A DNA stretch of 64,000 nt from Candidatus Latescibacterota bacterium. GTDB taxonomy: Bacteria > Latescibacterota > UBA2968 > UBA8231. The DNA is taken from positions 54,192 to 118,191 of the forward strand of contig JAJEIO010000051.1 of assembly GCA_022827835.1 (NCBI GenBank). The letters run 5' to 3'. This document shows positions 31,013 to 40,239 of this stretch, in pieces; the first letter of the stretch is position 1; each line of letters starts with the position of its first letter. A model generated the notes under the pieces. It did not search any database, was not told the DNA's origin, and was given only the letters and a program-made list of their open reading frames with translations. The translations under genes and the position numbers were made by a program.

Positions 31013-33740
31013 ACTGACTCACCGCCATTTTAACCACGGCTTCTCCGCGCCGTCCATCGTCGCCGTGCGCGATCAATCGGCATAGATACAGGCCGCTCGC
31101 ATAATCTGTTACCGACCAAGTAATCTCGCGCTCACCGGCATCCAAACCGTCGCTGCGGAGCTTGCCAACGCGCCCGCCCAACGCATCGAACACCTCCACT
31201 TCGATGCGCCCTGCCGCGCTCAGCGCAAAGCGCAAATGTGCTTCTTCATCCGGGCCGACTGGATTGGGATAGCAATAGACTCGGCCCAGCAAGGGCACCT
31301 CGGGCCTTACAACGGGCCGACCAGCCACCAGCGCGGTCCGCGATCCAGCCGCATCGGCACCGGCCTGCGGCCAATGGGCCGGTCCTCCGGTGTACTGCGC
31401 CGCCACCCGCTGCAAATCCCACGCATACACAGCCGTGCTATCCAAGGCCGCTAGCCCCAAGCGGCCATCACCTTCTAAGTCTAATACTACCGGCGACCCC
31501 GTCGGGGGAGCGGCCATCAGCAGAGGAAAGCCCGGCAAGAGCCGTCCATCGTCATCTAGGCCAAAAATTCCGCTGTGGCCAGCGACGAATATCTCCTGCT
31601 TGCCGTCGGCATCCACGTCGCAAAGCACCGGCTCAAAGACCAGATCGCCGACCTCGGCAAAGCGCGGCAAGGCCGTAGGAAAGTCGGCTTGGCCTAATCC
31701 GTCGGCCCGCAGGGCGTGTATCGCGCCACCGCGCGCAAGCAAAATCACCTCCAACAAGCCATCGCCGTCCAAATCGCCCAAGACCGGCGGCACGGCGAGC
31801 GAGTCGCTCAACTCGACGACCTGTGCTCCGATTTCAACCTGTCCGTCAACCGCGGCAAAGATCCACTCGACTTGGCCGTCGCCATCCAAATCGCCTGCAG
31901 CCAAGGGCATCATCGGCGACCTTTGATCCTTTAACTCGCCACTTATGGCATCTACTACGTAGATCTGTTCCGCTCCGACAAGCAGCAACTCGGCCTCCGC
32001 GCCGGCGCTGAAACGCGCGTCCAACGGCACCTCGTCCAGCGCCAGCCGCCATAGCGGTTGGTCGGCCCCAACGTCCCACGCGCTAACCTCTGCGTCGCGC
32101 CGCAGAAAAACCTCGGGCCGGCCATCGCCATCGCCGTCTCCAGCCGCCAGCAACCGCGCTTCTGGTACTCGCCATGCCGCTACGCCATCGCCGGTCGCAT
32201 AGCCGACGCCACCTCCGGCCTCAAAGAGCAACTCTTCTATTCCGTCGCCGTTCAAATCCGCGGCTTGCAGCCGACCATCGCCCGGCAAATCCCGCGGCCA
32301 GTCCGGGCGCGCACGCCCAAAGCGTATAGCCACCTGCATGGTATCGCCGAGCGCAGAAAGCACTTCGATCTCAATGCCGGTCTCCCACTCCCGATTGCTG
32401 CGCGAATCGGGTCGCGTCGCCGGGCCGAACATCGTTTGTCCGCCGATAAAGAAGGGGTCGTCGGGCCATCCATCGACTTGCAACTCCCACGCACGGCGCG
32501 GATCGCCAATGTCGCGATACCCGTCGGCTTCCTCCAAGGCAATCCCCTTCCAATGGAGCTGATTGTTCGCGGCATTAGGATCCGCAGCACGCGCCATCAC
32601 GCCCTCATCTACGTGCCATATCAGCACTCCCGACCCCGGGACAAAGGCGTCGTACTCCTCCATCGCCACCCACACGCTCTCTTCTATGGTGGCCTGATCG
32701 GGGTCAATCCACACCTTATCTTCGTCTTCGTCCTCTACAACACCGCGCTGCCCGCGCTGTTGCCTATTCTCCAGCAAGAAGTATTCGCGTGCGTCAATGG
32801 GTATGCGCACAGCCTTGGGGAGATCGCCGTTGCGATCGGTCGCCAGCAGCGAGAGTACGGTGTCGCGCCGCACCACCACCGGCTCGACCCATCCCAACTG
32901 CATCTTGCTCCAAGCCATGGGATGCGGCGGCGCAAATCCAGTCACCCACGCGAGGCTGTCGGCCCGCACGTAGCCTGAAACGTTGGCCCCCACGTCCATC
33001 AAGCTCCAGCCTCCTAAGGCCGGCAGCCCGTTGGCGAAATTGGACAACCCGGGCAGCCCCAACTGGTGGCCAAAGAATTTGGCCAGCAAGCCATTGAGGC
33101 CAGCCCGACCGTTGAGGCTGGGCGACTCTGGCAGGATCCACGCCTGCTCGATCTCCACGCCACCCACGGTCAGCGGGCCGCCGTTAAAGCGCGCAAAATC
33201 GCTCTCGGCGAGGAAGACTGAGCGAATGTCGTTCAGTGCGCCGGTCTCGTAGCCGACCCCGGAGTGGAATACGAGGAAACTGTTGAATTCGTCCAAGCGC
33301 GGGCCGTCGGGATCGGCCAGCGCAGCGTGCAGGGCATCGCGTACCAACTCGATCCACTTCGCGCCGATCTCCTCGGTCGTGCGTCCGTTGCCGTAGTGGA
33401 GCATAGATTGGGGAAGGGTGTACGCCTGCTGTGCGACGCGGGGAAATACCTCGGCGGAAATCGCCACCCGACCTGCGGAAACGACCTCGTAATAGCGCGC
33501 CAACGCGGTCAAATGCCGCTCGAAATAAGCGCGGTCGTGCGGCGGCAGGTCGTAGGGCAGCGCGTAATCCTCCGCCGCTTGCTCTGCCGAGCGCAGATCA
33601 AACGCGCCGATGCCAGTGGTCGTCAATTCGTCGGGATTTTCGCGCGGAAAATCCACGCGCAAGGCCAAGATTCGCCACTCGGCGTCGGCCTCGGTAGTCG
33701 CGAACAACAGCAGTGAGCAGCAGAAGCCTAAGAGGAGCAA
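31011..33740 (-). CDS. M6-like secreted protein with FG-GAP-type repeats and T9SS-like C-terminal domain; catalytic motif degenerate
   Basis: M6-like context (LLAKFFGHQLGLPGLSNFANGLPALGGWSLMD), D-G-D-G repeats (GDLDGDGQVEW, GDLDGDGLLEV), C-terminal YCYPNPVGPDEEAHLRFALS...YASGLYLCRLIA. The called start is a TTG. Confidence 0.7.
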   Translation of the reverse strand: MLLLGFCCSLLLFATTEADAEWRILALRVDFPRENPDELTTTGIGAFDLRSAEQAAEDYALPYDLPPHDRAYFERHLTALARYYEVVSAGRVAISAEVFPRVAQQAYTLPQSMLHYGNGRTTEEIGAKWIELVRDALHAALADPDGPRLDEFNSFLVFHSGVGYETGALNDIRSVFLAESDFARFNGGPLTVGGVEIEQAWILPESPSLNGRAGLNGLLAKFFGHQLGLPGLSNFANGLPALGGWSLMDVGANVSGYVRADSLAWVTGFAPPHPMAWSKMQLGWVEPVVVRRDTVLSLLATDRNGDLPKAVRIPIDAREYFLLENRQQRGQRGVVEDEDEDKVWIDPDQATIEESVWVAMEEYDAFVPGSGVLIWHVDEGVMARAADPNAANNQLHWKGIALEEADGYRDIGDPRRAWELQVDGWPDDPFFIGGQTMFGPATRPDSRSNREWETGIEIEVLSALGDTMQVAIRFGRARPDWPRDLPGDGRLQAADLNGDGIEELLFEAGGGVGYATGDGVAAWRVPEARLLAAGDGDGDGRPEVFLRRDAEVSAWDVGADQPLWRLALDEVPLDARFSAGAEAELLLVGAEQIYVVDAISGELKDQRSPMMPLAAGDLDGDGQVEWIFAAVDGQVEIGAQVVELSDSLAVPPVLGDLDGDGLLEVILLARGGAIHALRADGLGQADFPTALPRFAEVGDLVFEPVLCDVDADGKQEIFVAGHSGIFGLDDDGRLLPGFPLLMAAPPTGSPVVLDLEGDGRLGLAALDSTAVYAWDLQRVAAQYTGGPAHWPQAGADAAGSRTALVAGRPVVRPEVPLLGRVYCYPNPVGPDEEAHLRFALSAAGRIEVEVFDALGGRVGKLRSDGLDAGEREITWSVTDYASGLYLCRLIAHGDDGRRGEAVVKMAVSQ

Positions 33741-33752
33741 GGGAGCTAAATC

Positions 33753-33775
33753 GCAGCGTCGCCGCTCGACGCTGC
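33753..33775. promoter_or_regulatory. Strong hairpin just upstream of the M6-like gene's called start
   Basis: GCAGCGTCG-CCGCT-CGACGCTGC: perfect 9-bp inverted repeat with a 5-nt loop. No U-tract follows, so it is not a canonical terminator. Confidence 0.5.
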
Positions 33776-33828
33776 AACGACTCGACTGAGCTCGCCGAAG
33801 ACAAAACCAGCGTCCGATGGGAACACCC

Positions 33829-34881
33829 TCAGAAAATGATGTTCAGCGAAATGGGCGTATTGTCTCCCACTACTGTCTCTTCACTGCCGATTATATACGC
33901 CACGTCAAACTGGAAGCGATTGTATTTTAGCCCAACACCAAAGGTCTTGGTACTCACCTCGCCGTCGGTGTCCTGAGAAAGGCCCGCCCGCAACGCGATA
34001 AACGCCTCACCTTCGCGCGCGGAGAGTCCGTATTGGTATTCGCCGCCCACATGCAGATCCATCTCCTTGAACTCGTTGCTCATGCCCTCGTCGGCCCATG
34101 CCTTGGCCAAGTTGCTAATAAAAGACCCATCAGCAATCAGCGGTTTGTACAGGTCAAAGGAGAGCATCAGGTCGTTGTATTGGGTATCCATCACGTCGTA
34201 GGCTACTCCGACGACGATATGTTGGGGCAGCGGATCGGCCTGATCGGCATCAATATAGGCGATCTTAGGGCCTAGGTTGCGCAGGGCCGCGCCAAAGCTG
34301 AGACTGGGAACGGGTTTCCATAAAAAACCTAAATCTGCGGCAAAGCTGTTGCCTACACCTCGGCCCCGTTCAATGCCGGCCCCCGCATCAGCCAAGTTGC
34401 TGCGGATGAACTTCAGGCCGATGCCAGCGGACGTATTATCGCCGATACGTGCCCCGTAGGCCGCAGATATGGCCACGTCATAGCTGCGGAAGGTGCCTTG
34501 TTGGTTGCCGCGCTCGTCCGTGCGGATCTGCTCGCCCAAGTTTAGCAGCGCGACGTTGAAGCCAAAGTTGCCCCACCCCTCCACGGGCTGGGAATAGGCC
34601 AGAAACTCGTAGGACAAGTCGTCGGCCAGCTTCGGCAGCCACGCAGTGTGCGAGAAGTGGAGCTTTTTCTTGCTCTGCCCGACCAGCGCGGCTGGGTTGA
34701 AGTAGCTCGCCGTGGCGTCATCGGCCACCGCCACGTACGATTCGCCCATGGCAATGGCGCGGGAACCCGGCTCGATCAACAACAGCAGCGGAGCACTGCG
34801 GCTCTCGGGCGTGGCCCAGACCCCATCGGGCAATGCGCCGACACAAAGGCCAGCCAACAGCAGGGTCGTCAGTTTCCTCAT
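33829..34881 (-). CDS. PorV-like outer-membrane protein
   Basis: Signal peptide; EPGSRAIAMGESYVAVADDATASYFNPAALVGQ; UPF0164/PorV family pattern; next to the PorU-like gene. Confidence 0.8.
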   Translation of the reverse strand: MRKLTTLLLAGLCVGALPDGVWATPESRSAPLLLLIEPGSRAIAMGESYVAVADDATASYFNPAALVGQSKKKLHFSHTAWLPKLADDLSYEFLAYSQPVEGWGNFGFNVALLNLGEQIRTDERGNQQGTFRSYDVAISAAYGARIGDNTSAGIGLKFIRSNLADAGAGIERGRGVGNSFAADLGFLWKPVPSLSFGAALRNLGPKIAYIDADQADPLPQHIVVGVAYDVMDTQYNDLMLSFDLYKPLIADGSFISNLAKAWADEGMSNEFKEMDLHVGGEYQYGLSAREGEAFIALRAGLSQDTDGEVSTKTFGVGLKYNRFQFDVAYIIGSEETVVGDNTPISLNIIF

Positions 34882-34995
34882 AGCGGAGTCCTCCTCAGCT
34901 CGGAATAGAATATAAAAATGATGCCTCTTAAGTACTAAGGCGATCTCACTGCTGCAAAGGCACTCCTCTCGGCGGCTGAGCCTGTCGAAGCCAGC

Positions 34996-37900
34996 TCACT
35001 TGGCGACCTGCAAGACAGCGCGGCGCGCGACCGCAGCACCGCTTTCCCGCGCGGCTTCTATTCGATAAATATACGCACCGTTGGCCAAACCCGTCGGCGG
35101 CGTCCAAGGCACTTGGTTGTAGCCAGCGCGCGTCTGCCCGTCTAGCCGCTCTATCAGCCGCCCGGCCAGCGAAAAGACCTCTATCTGCACCGCGCGCATC
35201 TCATCTGCTAGCTCATATGTGAAGTAGCCGCTATCGCGCATGGGATTCGGGTAAAATAGGACATTGGCAAGGCTCGTATCGCCTTCGTCGTCTCCAACCG
35301 TGATGACCACGGTCTCACGCGACGAATTGTTGAAGTTGTCCCAAGCCTTCAGGCGAATTTCGTGTTTGCCGATTTCCAATTCGGGCAGAGGAAATTCGAT
35401 CACGCCCTGCCGATAATCCCCGCCCTGCACGCTGTACAGCTCCGTCAAGGTGAACAACTCGCCGTTGATGGCCAGCTCGATTTCGTGCCCGGTCTCTCCA
35501 GTGATGTTGATGCCGCTGGGATCCGCAATCGAGGCCAACAACACCGTCTGCCGCGGAATCGTGCTGCCTTTGGCTCCCTCGAAGCGCAGGGAAATTTCCG
35601 GCCCTTCCACATCCGCTTCCACCCCTTCAGCCGTGCCCGCTAGCACCAGTCCATCCACCGCGCCAAAGGCCGCCGGGCGATCATCGCTCCAGACGTAGGC
35701 GCTGATACGGCCGTTTTGTCCGCCATAAGTAATATCTTTAGGAACTCGAAACGCAGCGCGGAAACGGCCCTCGGCTACTGGAAAGCGGCCGCGAAACATG
35801 GGGGCACCAGTCTGCTGATAAGTATAGCCCTCCAAGTCGCTTTCTTCACTCGAATCAAAGGCCTGCAACCACACTTGGCCCGCATAGGCGGTGGCCGGCG
35901 CACCCGCGGCGTCGAGGACTTGGCCGACGATGGCTACTTCGCCGAGGGCGCGGAGCGAATCGGCCACATCGATCTGCACCTGAAAGCGCGGCATGGCCAA
36001 GCGCGTCGCCGGGTCGCCGAAGAGCGAGTAGCGCTGAATATTGCGGAATGTACTGTAGGCATTGGCAGCGTTGGGGCTATACCGCGGCAGCAGCACTAGC
36101 TTGGCTTCGAAAAGGGCTAGCCCAATCGGCACGTGCTCCCGTCCGGTGTGGTACATCTGCCAGTAGAACTGATTGGCCAACTGGACATTGGTGCCGTGCC
36201 ACCCCACCCGGGTCGCGCAGATCATGCCGATCACGCCCCCGTCTTCCTTTTTCAGGAGCGCTTCGGGCATGGAGAGGCGCACTGGATCGTCGAACACTCC
36301 AACTTGACTCGCAGCCGTGTAGAACAAGGGCAGGCGACTGCCGTTTTTGAGTTTGTCCAAATCGCGGGCAAGCAAGAACATACTCTCGTGAGCCAGCACG
36401 TTAAGGCTGCCGTGCCCCAAATAAGTCACAGTGAGTGCGCCCTCGTTGAAGAGCCGAATAAACTCGTCGCGGGCCCGCGGTTTCTCCCGTCCCTCTAAGG
36501 GGAATTGGGCGATGTAGAGTTTGATCAAGTCCAGCGAATTGGGCAGGATGTTACGGGCCATGTATTCACTATCGTTGATGAAGAACGACTCGACTTTACC
36601 CGGCTCGTCTCGATTGAGCAAGTCGTCCGAGACTAGTGCCTGTCGGCTCTGCCAAGGCCCCAATTCGGGCGCGCGGTCGTAAGCGATGATTTTATCGACG
36701 ACCACATCGGCCTCGGCCGCAGTCTGCACCGTCAGCCGCCCAACGGCCATGTCGGGGTACAAATCGTCGCCCACCACGCGCGTGTACCACTCGTCGTACG
36801 TACTGTCGCCGTCTTGGAACGGCGGGATCCAATTGCCCTGACTGAGGGCTGAGTTGTTTTTGTAATCGTACGAGCCATCGCCAATCAAGGCCACAAATAC
36901 CGGCGCGGGATCCCAGTGCTCGGCCGCGTAGGCGAGAAAATTGCGGATCGCCGCCGGGTCTAAAAGGCCGCCGGAAAATTCGTCGTAGATGTCTTGGACG
37001 TCGATGGCCATGGTCCGCAGGGGCGGCCCGAAGCGGTCGTCTTCAGCCCGCCATTGTGCCAAGCGTTCGGCCGCAGCGCGAAAATCGCGGTGGTAAATCG
37101 CCACCCAATCGGCCCCCCAGCTCCTAGTCGTCAAGTCGCCGAGCCAGTCGAGTTCGATGCGCACCGGGCGCTTCCAAGTCGCCGGGCCGCCCACTGCGTA
37201 ATGACGCGGTACATCCCCGGGCCGATCCTGAAAAATTACCGTCCCGGCCTGCGCGTCGTACGCGAAGTCCACGACCTCGGCCAAACCCGCAGACACCTCA
37301 AAGACGCGCGGCTGCTCGTCGGCAAAACCCGCGAGGCGGAATTGCGTGATGCCCGTCAGCGGATAACTGAAGAACAGTTCGCCGCGCTCGGCGACAAAGC
37401 CCCGGCTGTACTCCACCTCGTACCAGTCGAAGCGAGACGGATTGCCGGAGTGAAAGATCCCCAAGTGGTTCAGACCTTCCTGCGCTCCTTGTGTCGCCCA
37501 CAGCGTATCGGATGTAACCGGCATCTGGCCCGATTCCTCTGGAATCGCAAAAGCCGCTGTTCCGATAGTCTGTTCGTTCCAGCGCACCGAAAAACGCGGC
37601 TGTGTCCCAGGCACCCCGATAAAGCCCAAACGCACAGCCACCGGCTCGGAGGCGGCCTGTCGCACCACTACCGGAAAATTGCGCGCATTGCCGCGAAAAT
37701 CCTCCCAGTACCAAGTGTAGCCGGACTTGATGCTATAAAGCTGGGTGAGAATGAACTGCTCGGCTTCCTCGTGGATTCGCTCCCGATAACTCGTGGGCTG
37801 CTGCGGATCGGATGCGGTTAAGGCACCGCTCCTCTGCTCGACCCGCTGCCCCTCGCCTCCACCGCCGAAACCCAGCCAGTATGCGTTTTCGCGCGTGTAG

Positions 37901-38721
37901 AGATTGTGCCGATACTGAAACGAGCGGCTGGCCGGAACGTATTCCCAGCGGCTGACCGGCTCAGCCCAAAACAAGACGAAGTCGTCCGCGTCCAAGCGGC
38001 CATCGCCCCCGTCTTCTACGACCAAGCCCTCTTCCCGCAGGGCTTGGGGCGGGTTTATCTCGTCGATGGGCAAGGCGTTGCCACCGCCGTAAAACAGGCG
38101 CAAACTCGCTGGATCAACATCGCCGATTGCCACCCCAGCGGCCTCTAAGTCGGCTCCCGATATCCTGTAGATCCCCTCTTCCGCAACGATAATCCGCAGC
38201 CAAGTCCCTTCCTGCAACGCGGCTTTGCGCGCTGGCCGCCGCTTGAGTGGCAATCGCCAGTTCTTGGCTTGCTCGGGATTGACGAGCAGCCCTCGGTAGA
38301 ATGCTTCACCCCAAGGATCGGCAACGCGAGAGCCGCTGCTACCGATCACATGCAAATCAACGACGATGCGATCATACAGAGTCCGCGTTCCATCCGCTTC
38401 GACGCGCGGGGCAAATGCCACAGGAACGACGCGCTGGCGACGCACAAAACCGCTTTCGCCGAGAAATACCGGACCGGGCGTGGGCGCGTCGTCTTCAGCG
38501 GCGCGATCCGTCCGCGCCACGCGGGCTTCGACCAACTCCAAGCGAACCTGTCCGTCGGTCGGGACGCCGACTAAGGCACCACGCCCCTGCTCCAATTCTC
38601 GGCCCTCGGGCAGCCAAACCAACCGCAGGCGCTGTGGCGTCTGTTCGCTTACGCGCAATTCCGCCATGGCCGCACTCCCGCAAAAAAGCGCGAGCACCCA
38701 AAAACAGCATTTGAATCTCAT
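34996..38721 (-). CDS. PorU-like (C25 gingipain-family) type IX secretion protein with C-terminal sorting-like domain; putative nucleophile Cys replaced by Ser
   Basis: ALIGDGSYDYKN, VGRLTVQTAAEADVVVDKIIAYD, VTYLGHGSLNVLAHE, LFYTAASQVGVFDDP; C-terminal FYPNPMRDSGYFTYEL...GAYIYRIEAA. Confidence 0.8.
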   Translation of the reverse strand: MRFKCCFWVLALFCGSAAMAELRVSEQTPQRLRLVWLPEGRELEQGRGALVGVPTDGQVRLELVEARVARTDRAAEDDAPTPGPVFLGESGFVRRQRVVPVAFAPRVEADGTRTLYDRIVVDLHVIGSSGSRVADPWGEAFYRGLLVNPEQAKNWRLPLKRRPARKAALQEGTWLRIIVAEEGIYRISGADLEAAGVAIGDVDPASLRLFYGGGNALPIDEINPPQALREEGLVVEDGGDGRLDADDFVLFWAEPVSRWEYVPASRSFQYRHNLYTRENAYWLGFGGGGEGQRVEQRSGALTASDPQQPTSYRERIHEEAEQFILTQLYSIKSGYTWYWEDFRGNARNFPVVVRQAASEPVAVRLGFIGVPGTQPRFSVRWNEQTIGTAAFAIPEESGQMPVTSDTLWATQGAQEGLNHLGIFHSGNPSRFDWYEVEYSRGFVAERGELFFSYPLTGITQFRLAGFADEQPRVFEVSAGLAEVVDFAYDAQAGTVIFQDRPGDVPRHYAVGGPATWKRPVRIELDWLGDLTTRSWGADWVAIYHRDFRAAAERLAQWRAEDDRFGPPLRTMAIDVQDIYDEFSGGLLDPAAIRNFLAYAAEHWDPAPVFVALIGDGSYDYKNNSALSQGNWIPPFQDGDSTYDEWYTRVVGDDLYPDMAVGRLTVQTAAEADVVVDKIIAYDRAPELGPWQSRQALVSDDLLNRDEPGKVESFFINDSEYMARNILPNSLDLIKLYIAQFPLEGREKPRARDEFIRLFNEGALTVTYLGHGSLNVLAHESMFLLARDLDKLKNGSRLPLFYTAASQVGVFDDPVRLSMPEALLKKEDGGVIGMICATRVGWHGTNVQLANQFYWQMYHTGREHVPIGLALFEAKLVLLPRYSPNAANAYSTFRNIQRYSLFGDPATRLAMPRFQVQIDVADSLRALGEVAIVGQVLDAAGAPATAYAGQVWLQAFDSSEESDLEGYTYQQTGAPMFRGRFPVAEGRFRAAFRVPKDITYGGQNGRISAYVWSDDRPAAFGAVDGLVLAGTAEGVEADVEGPEISLRFEGAKGSTIPRQTVLLASIADPSGINITGETGHEIELAINGELFTLTELYSVQGGDYRQGVIEFPLPELEIGKHEIRLKAWDNFNNSSRETVVITVGDDEGDTSLANVLFYPNPMRDSGYFTYELADEMRAVQIEVFSLAGRLIERLDGQTRAGYNQVPWTPPTGLANGAYIYRIEAARESGAAVARRAVLQVAK

Positions 38722-38812
38722 AAAGTGGTATAGGCGGGATTGGTCATTGGATCATGGTGATTGGCACTTTTAAGGTCATTCCAAGCCCTCTTTTTGTCAA
38801 GAGCATCTCACC

Positions 38813-38841
38813 TTGACTTATCGGCTCAGTGCCGCTATGTT
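38813..38841 (+). promoter_or_regulatory. Sigma70-like promoter of rpmB
   Basis: TTGACT (38813-38818), 17 nt, TATGTT (38836-38841), upstream of AGGGAGG and ATG. Confidence 0.55.
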
Positions 38842-38867
38842 TTATAGTTTCTTACAGGGAGGCACTC

Positions 38868-39095
38868 ATGGCCAGACAATGCAGCCTGACCAAAGTTAAG
38901 GGCCTAGTTGGCAACAGCGTCAGTCACTCGCAGCGCAAAACCAAGCGCGTCCAACAGCCTAATCTCATCAAAAAGCGCATCTTCATTCCCGAAGAAAACC
39001 GCACCGTCACCTTCCGCCTGACCGCCCGTGCCCTACGCACTTTAAACAAAAAAGGCATCCATCAGTTCCTGAAAGAAAACGGGATCAAGGTCTGA
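38868..39095 (+). CDS. rpmB: 50S ribosomal protein L28
   Basis: MARQCSLTKVKGLVGNSVSHSQRKTKRVQQPNLIKKRIFIPEENRTVTFRLTARALRTLNKKGI. Start corrected from 38829. Confidence 0.9.
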   Translation: MARQCSLTKVKGLVGNSVSHSQRKTKRVQQPNLIKKRIFIPEENRTVTFRLTARALRTLNKKGIHQFLKENGIKV

Positions 39096-39123
39096 GCGGG
39101 CAAAAGCCCTAGCCTCCGCGCAC

Positions 39124-40239
39124 ATGAATCAAGGCGACGACGCAGCCGACGCCATCCAAGAGCGAGTTCGCCACGCCCTAGCCGAAAACGCGGCCCTAAA
39201 AATTTTTGCTGGCCGCACCAAATCCTTTCTCGGACGCCACCACGAAGGAATCCCACTCGACCTCTCCGCTCTGACCGGCATCATCAGCTACGAGCCGAAC
39301 GAGTTGGTCCTAGTCGCTCGCCCCGGCACCACGCTGAGCGAAATAGAAGCTCTGTGCCGCGGCGAAAACCAGTACTTCGCTTTCGAGCCGCCCGCTTGGG
39401 GTGCGGCCGCGACCATCGGCGGCACCGTGGCCTGCAACCTCTCGGGGCCGCGGCGTTTTAAGATGGGTGCGTTGCGCGATCACTTGCTCGGAGCCGAGCT
39501 GATCGACGGCTGCGGCGAGCGCATTCGCACCGGTGGCAAAGTAGTAAAAAACGTCACGGGCTACGATCTGTCCAAGGTGATCGCTGGCTCCTTTGGGACG
39601 CTGGGAGTACTCACTGAAGTCTGCCTCAAGGTCTGGCCGCGCCCTGAAACCCAAGCAACCCTGTTCATTCACGGGCTGACGCCCACAGCGGCACTAGCGC
39701 GGATCCTCAACTGGGCGGCGCGGCCCCTCCAAATCACAGGCCTAGTCTGCGACGCCGACCGGTTAGCCGCCCGCGTCGAAGGCCCAGAGCCAGCGGTGCG
39801 GGCACAGCTAGCAACGTTGCGCGAAGAAGAATCAGCCGAGTCGGAGATAATAGAAGAGGCAGAATCGCAAGCCTTCTGGCGGAGCTGGCGCGAGCTGGAA
39901 TGGCTGATCCCGGCCGAGGGTCAACAGCGCTGGCGCTTTTCTGGACCGCCGACCAAAATGGCGCAATTAATGAAAGCGCTAGAGGCCGAGGGGCTGAGCC
40001 GCTGGGGACTTGACTGGGCCGGCGGCTTGCTGTGGGCATTGTTGCCAGTGGCCGCCCAAGCCGCGCATTTGCATCGCACCGCCGTGCGCCACCAAGCCAC
40101 CGGCTGGCGCTTTGCAGCCGACGAACACAACGAAGACGCCTTTACTCCGCTCAGCACCGGCGCGGCGCGCATGAACCAGATGCTCAAGCGCGCCCTCGAT
40201 CCACAAGGCATCTTCAACCCCGGTAAAATGTACGCCTAA
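39124..40239 (+). CDS. glcE: FAD-binding oxidase, glycolate oxidase GlcE-like subunit
   Basis: VARPGTTLSEIEALC, ATIGGTVACNLSGPRRFKMGALRDHLLG, GGKVVKNVTGYDLSKVIAGSFGTLGVLTEVCLKV, PQGIFNPGKMY. Confidence 0.85.
   Translation: MNQGDDAADAIQERVRHALAENAALKIFAGRTKSFLGRHHEGIPLDLSALTGIISYEPNELVLVARPGTTLSEIEALCRGENQYFAFEPPAWGAAATIGGTVACNLSGPRRFKMGALRDHLLGAELIDGCGERIRTGGKVVKNVTGYDLSKVIAGSFGTLGVLTEVCLKVWPRPETQATLFIHGLTPTAALARILNWAARPLQITGLVCDADRLAARVEGPEPAVRAQLATLREEESAESEIIEEAESQAFWRSWRELEWLIPAEGQQRWRFSGPPTKMAQLMKALEAEGLSRWGLDWAGGLLWALLPVAAQAAHLHRTAVRHQATGWRFAADEHNEDAFTPLSTGAARMNQMLKRALDPQGIFNPGKMYA

Noticed and set aside
32058-32978. 306-aa plus-strand ORF inside the M6-like gene
   Set aside because: Antisense to a frame with clear FG-GAP and M6-like features; no recognisable domain.
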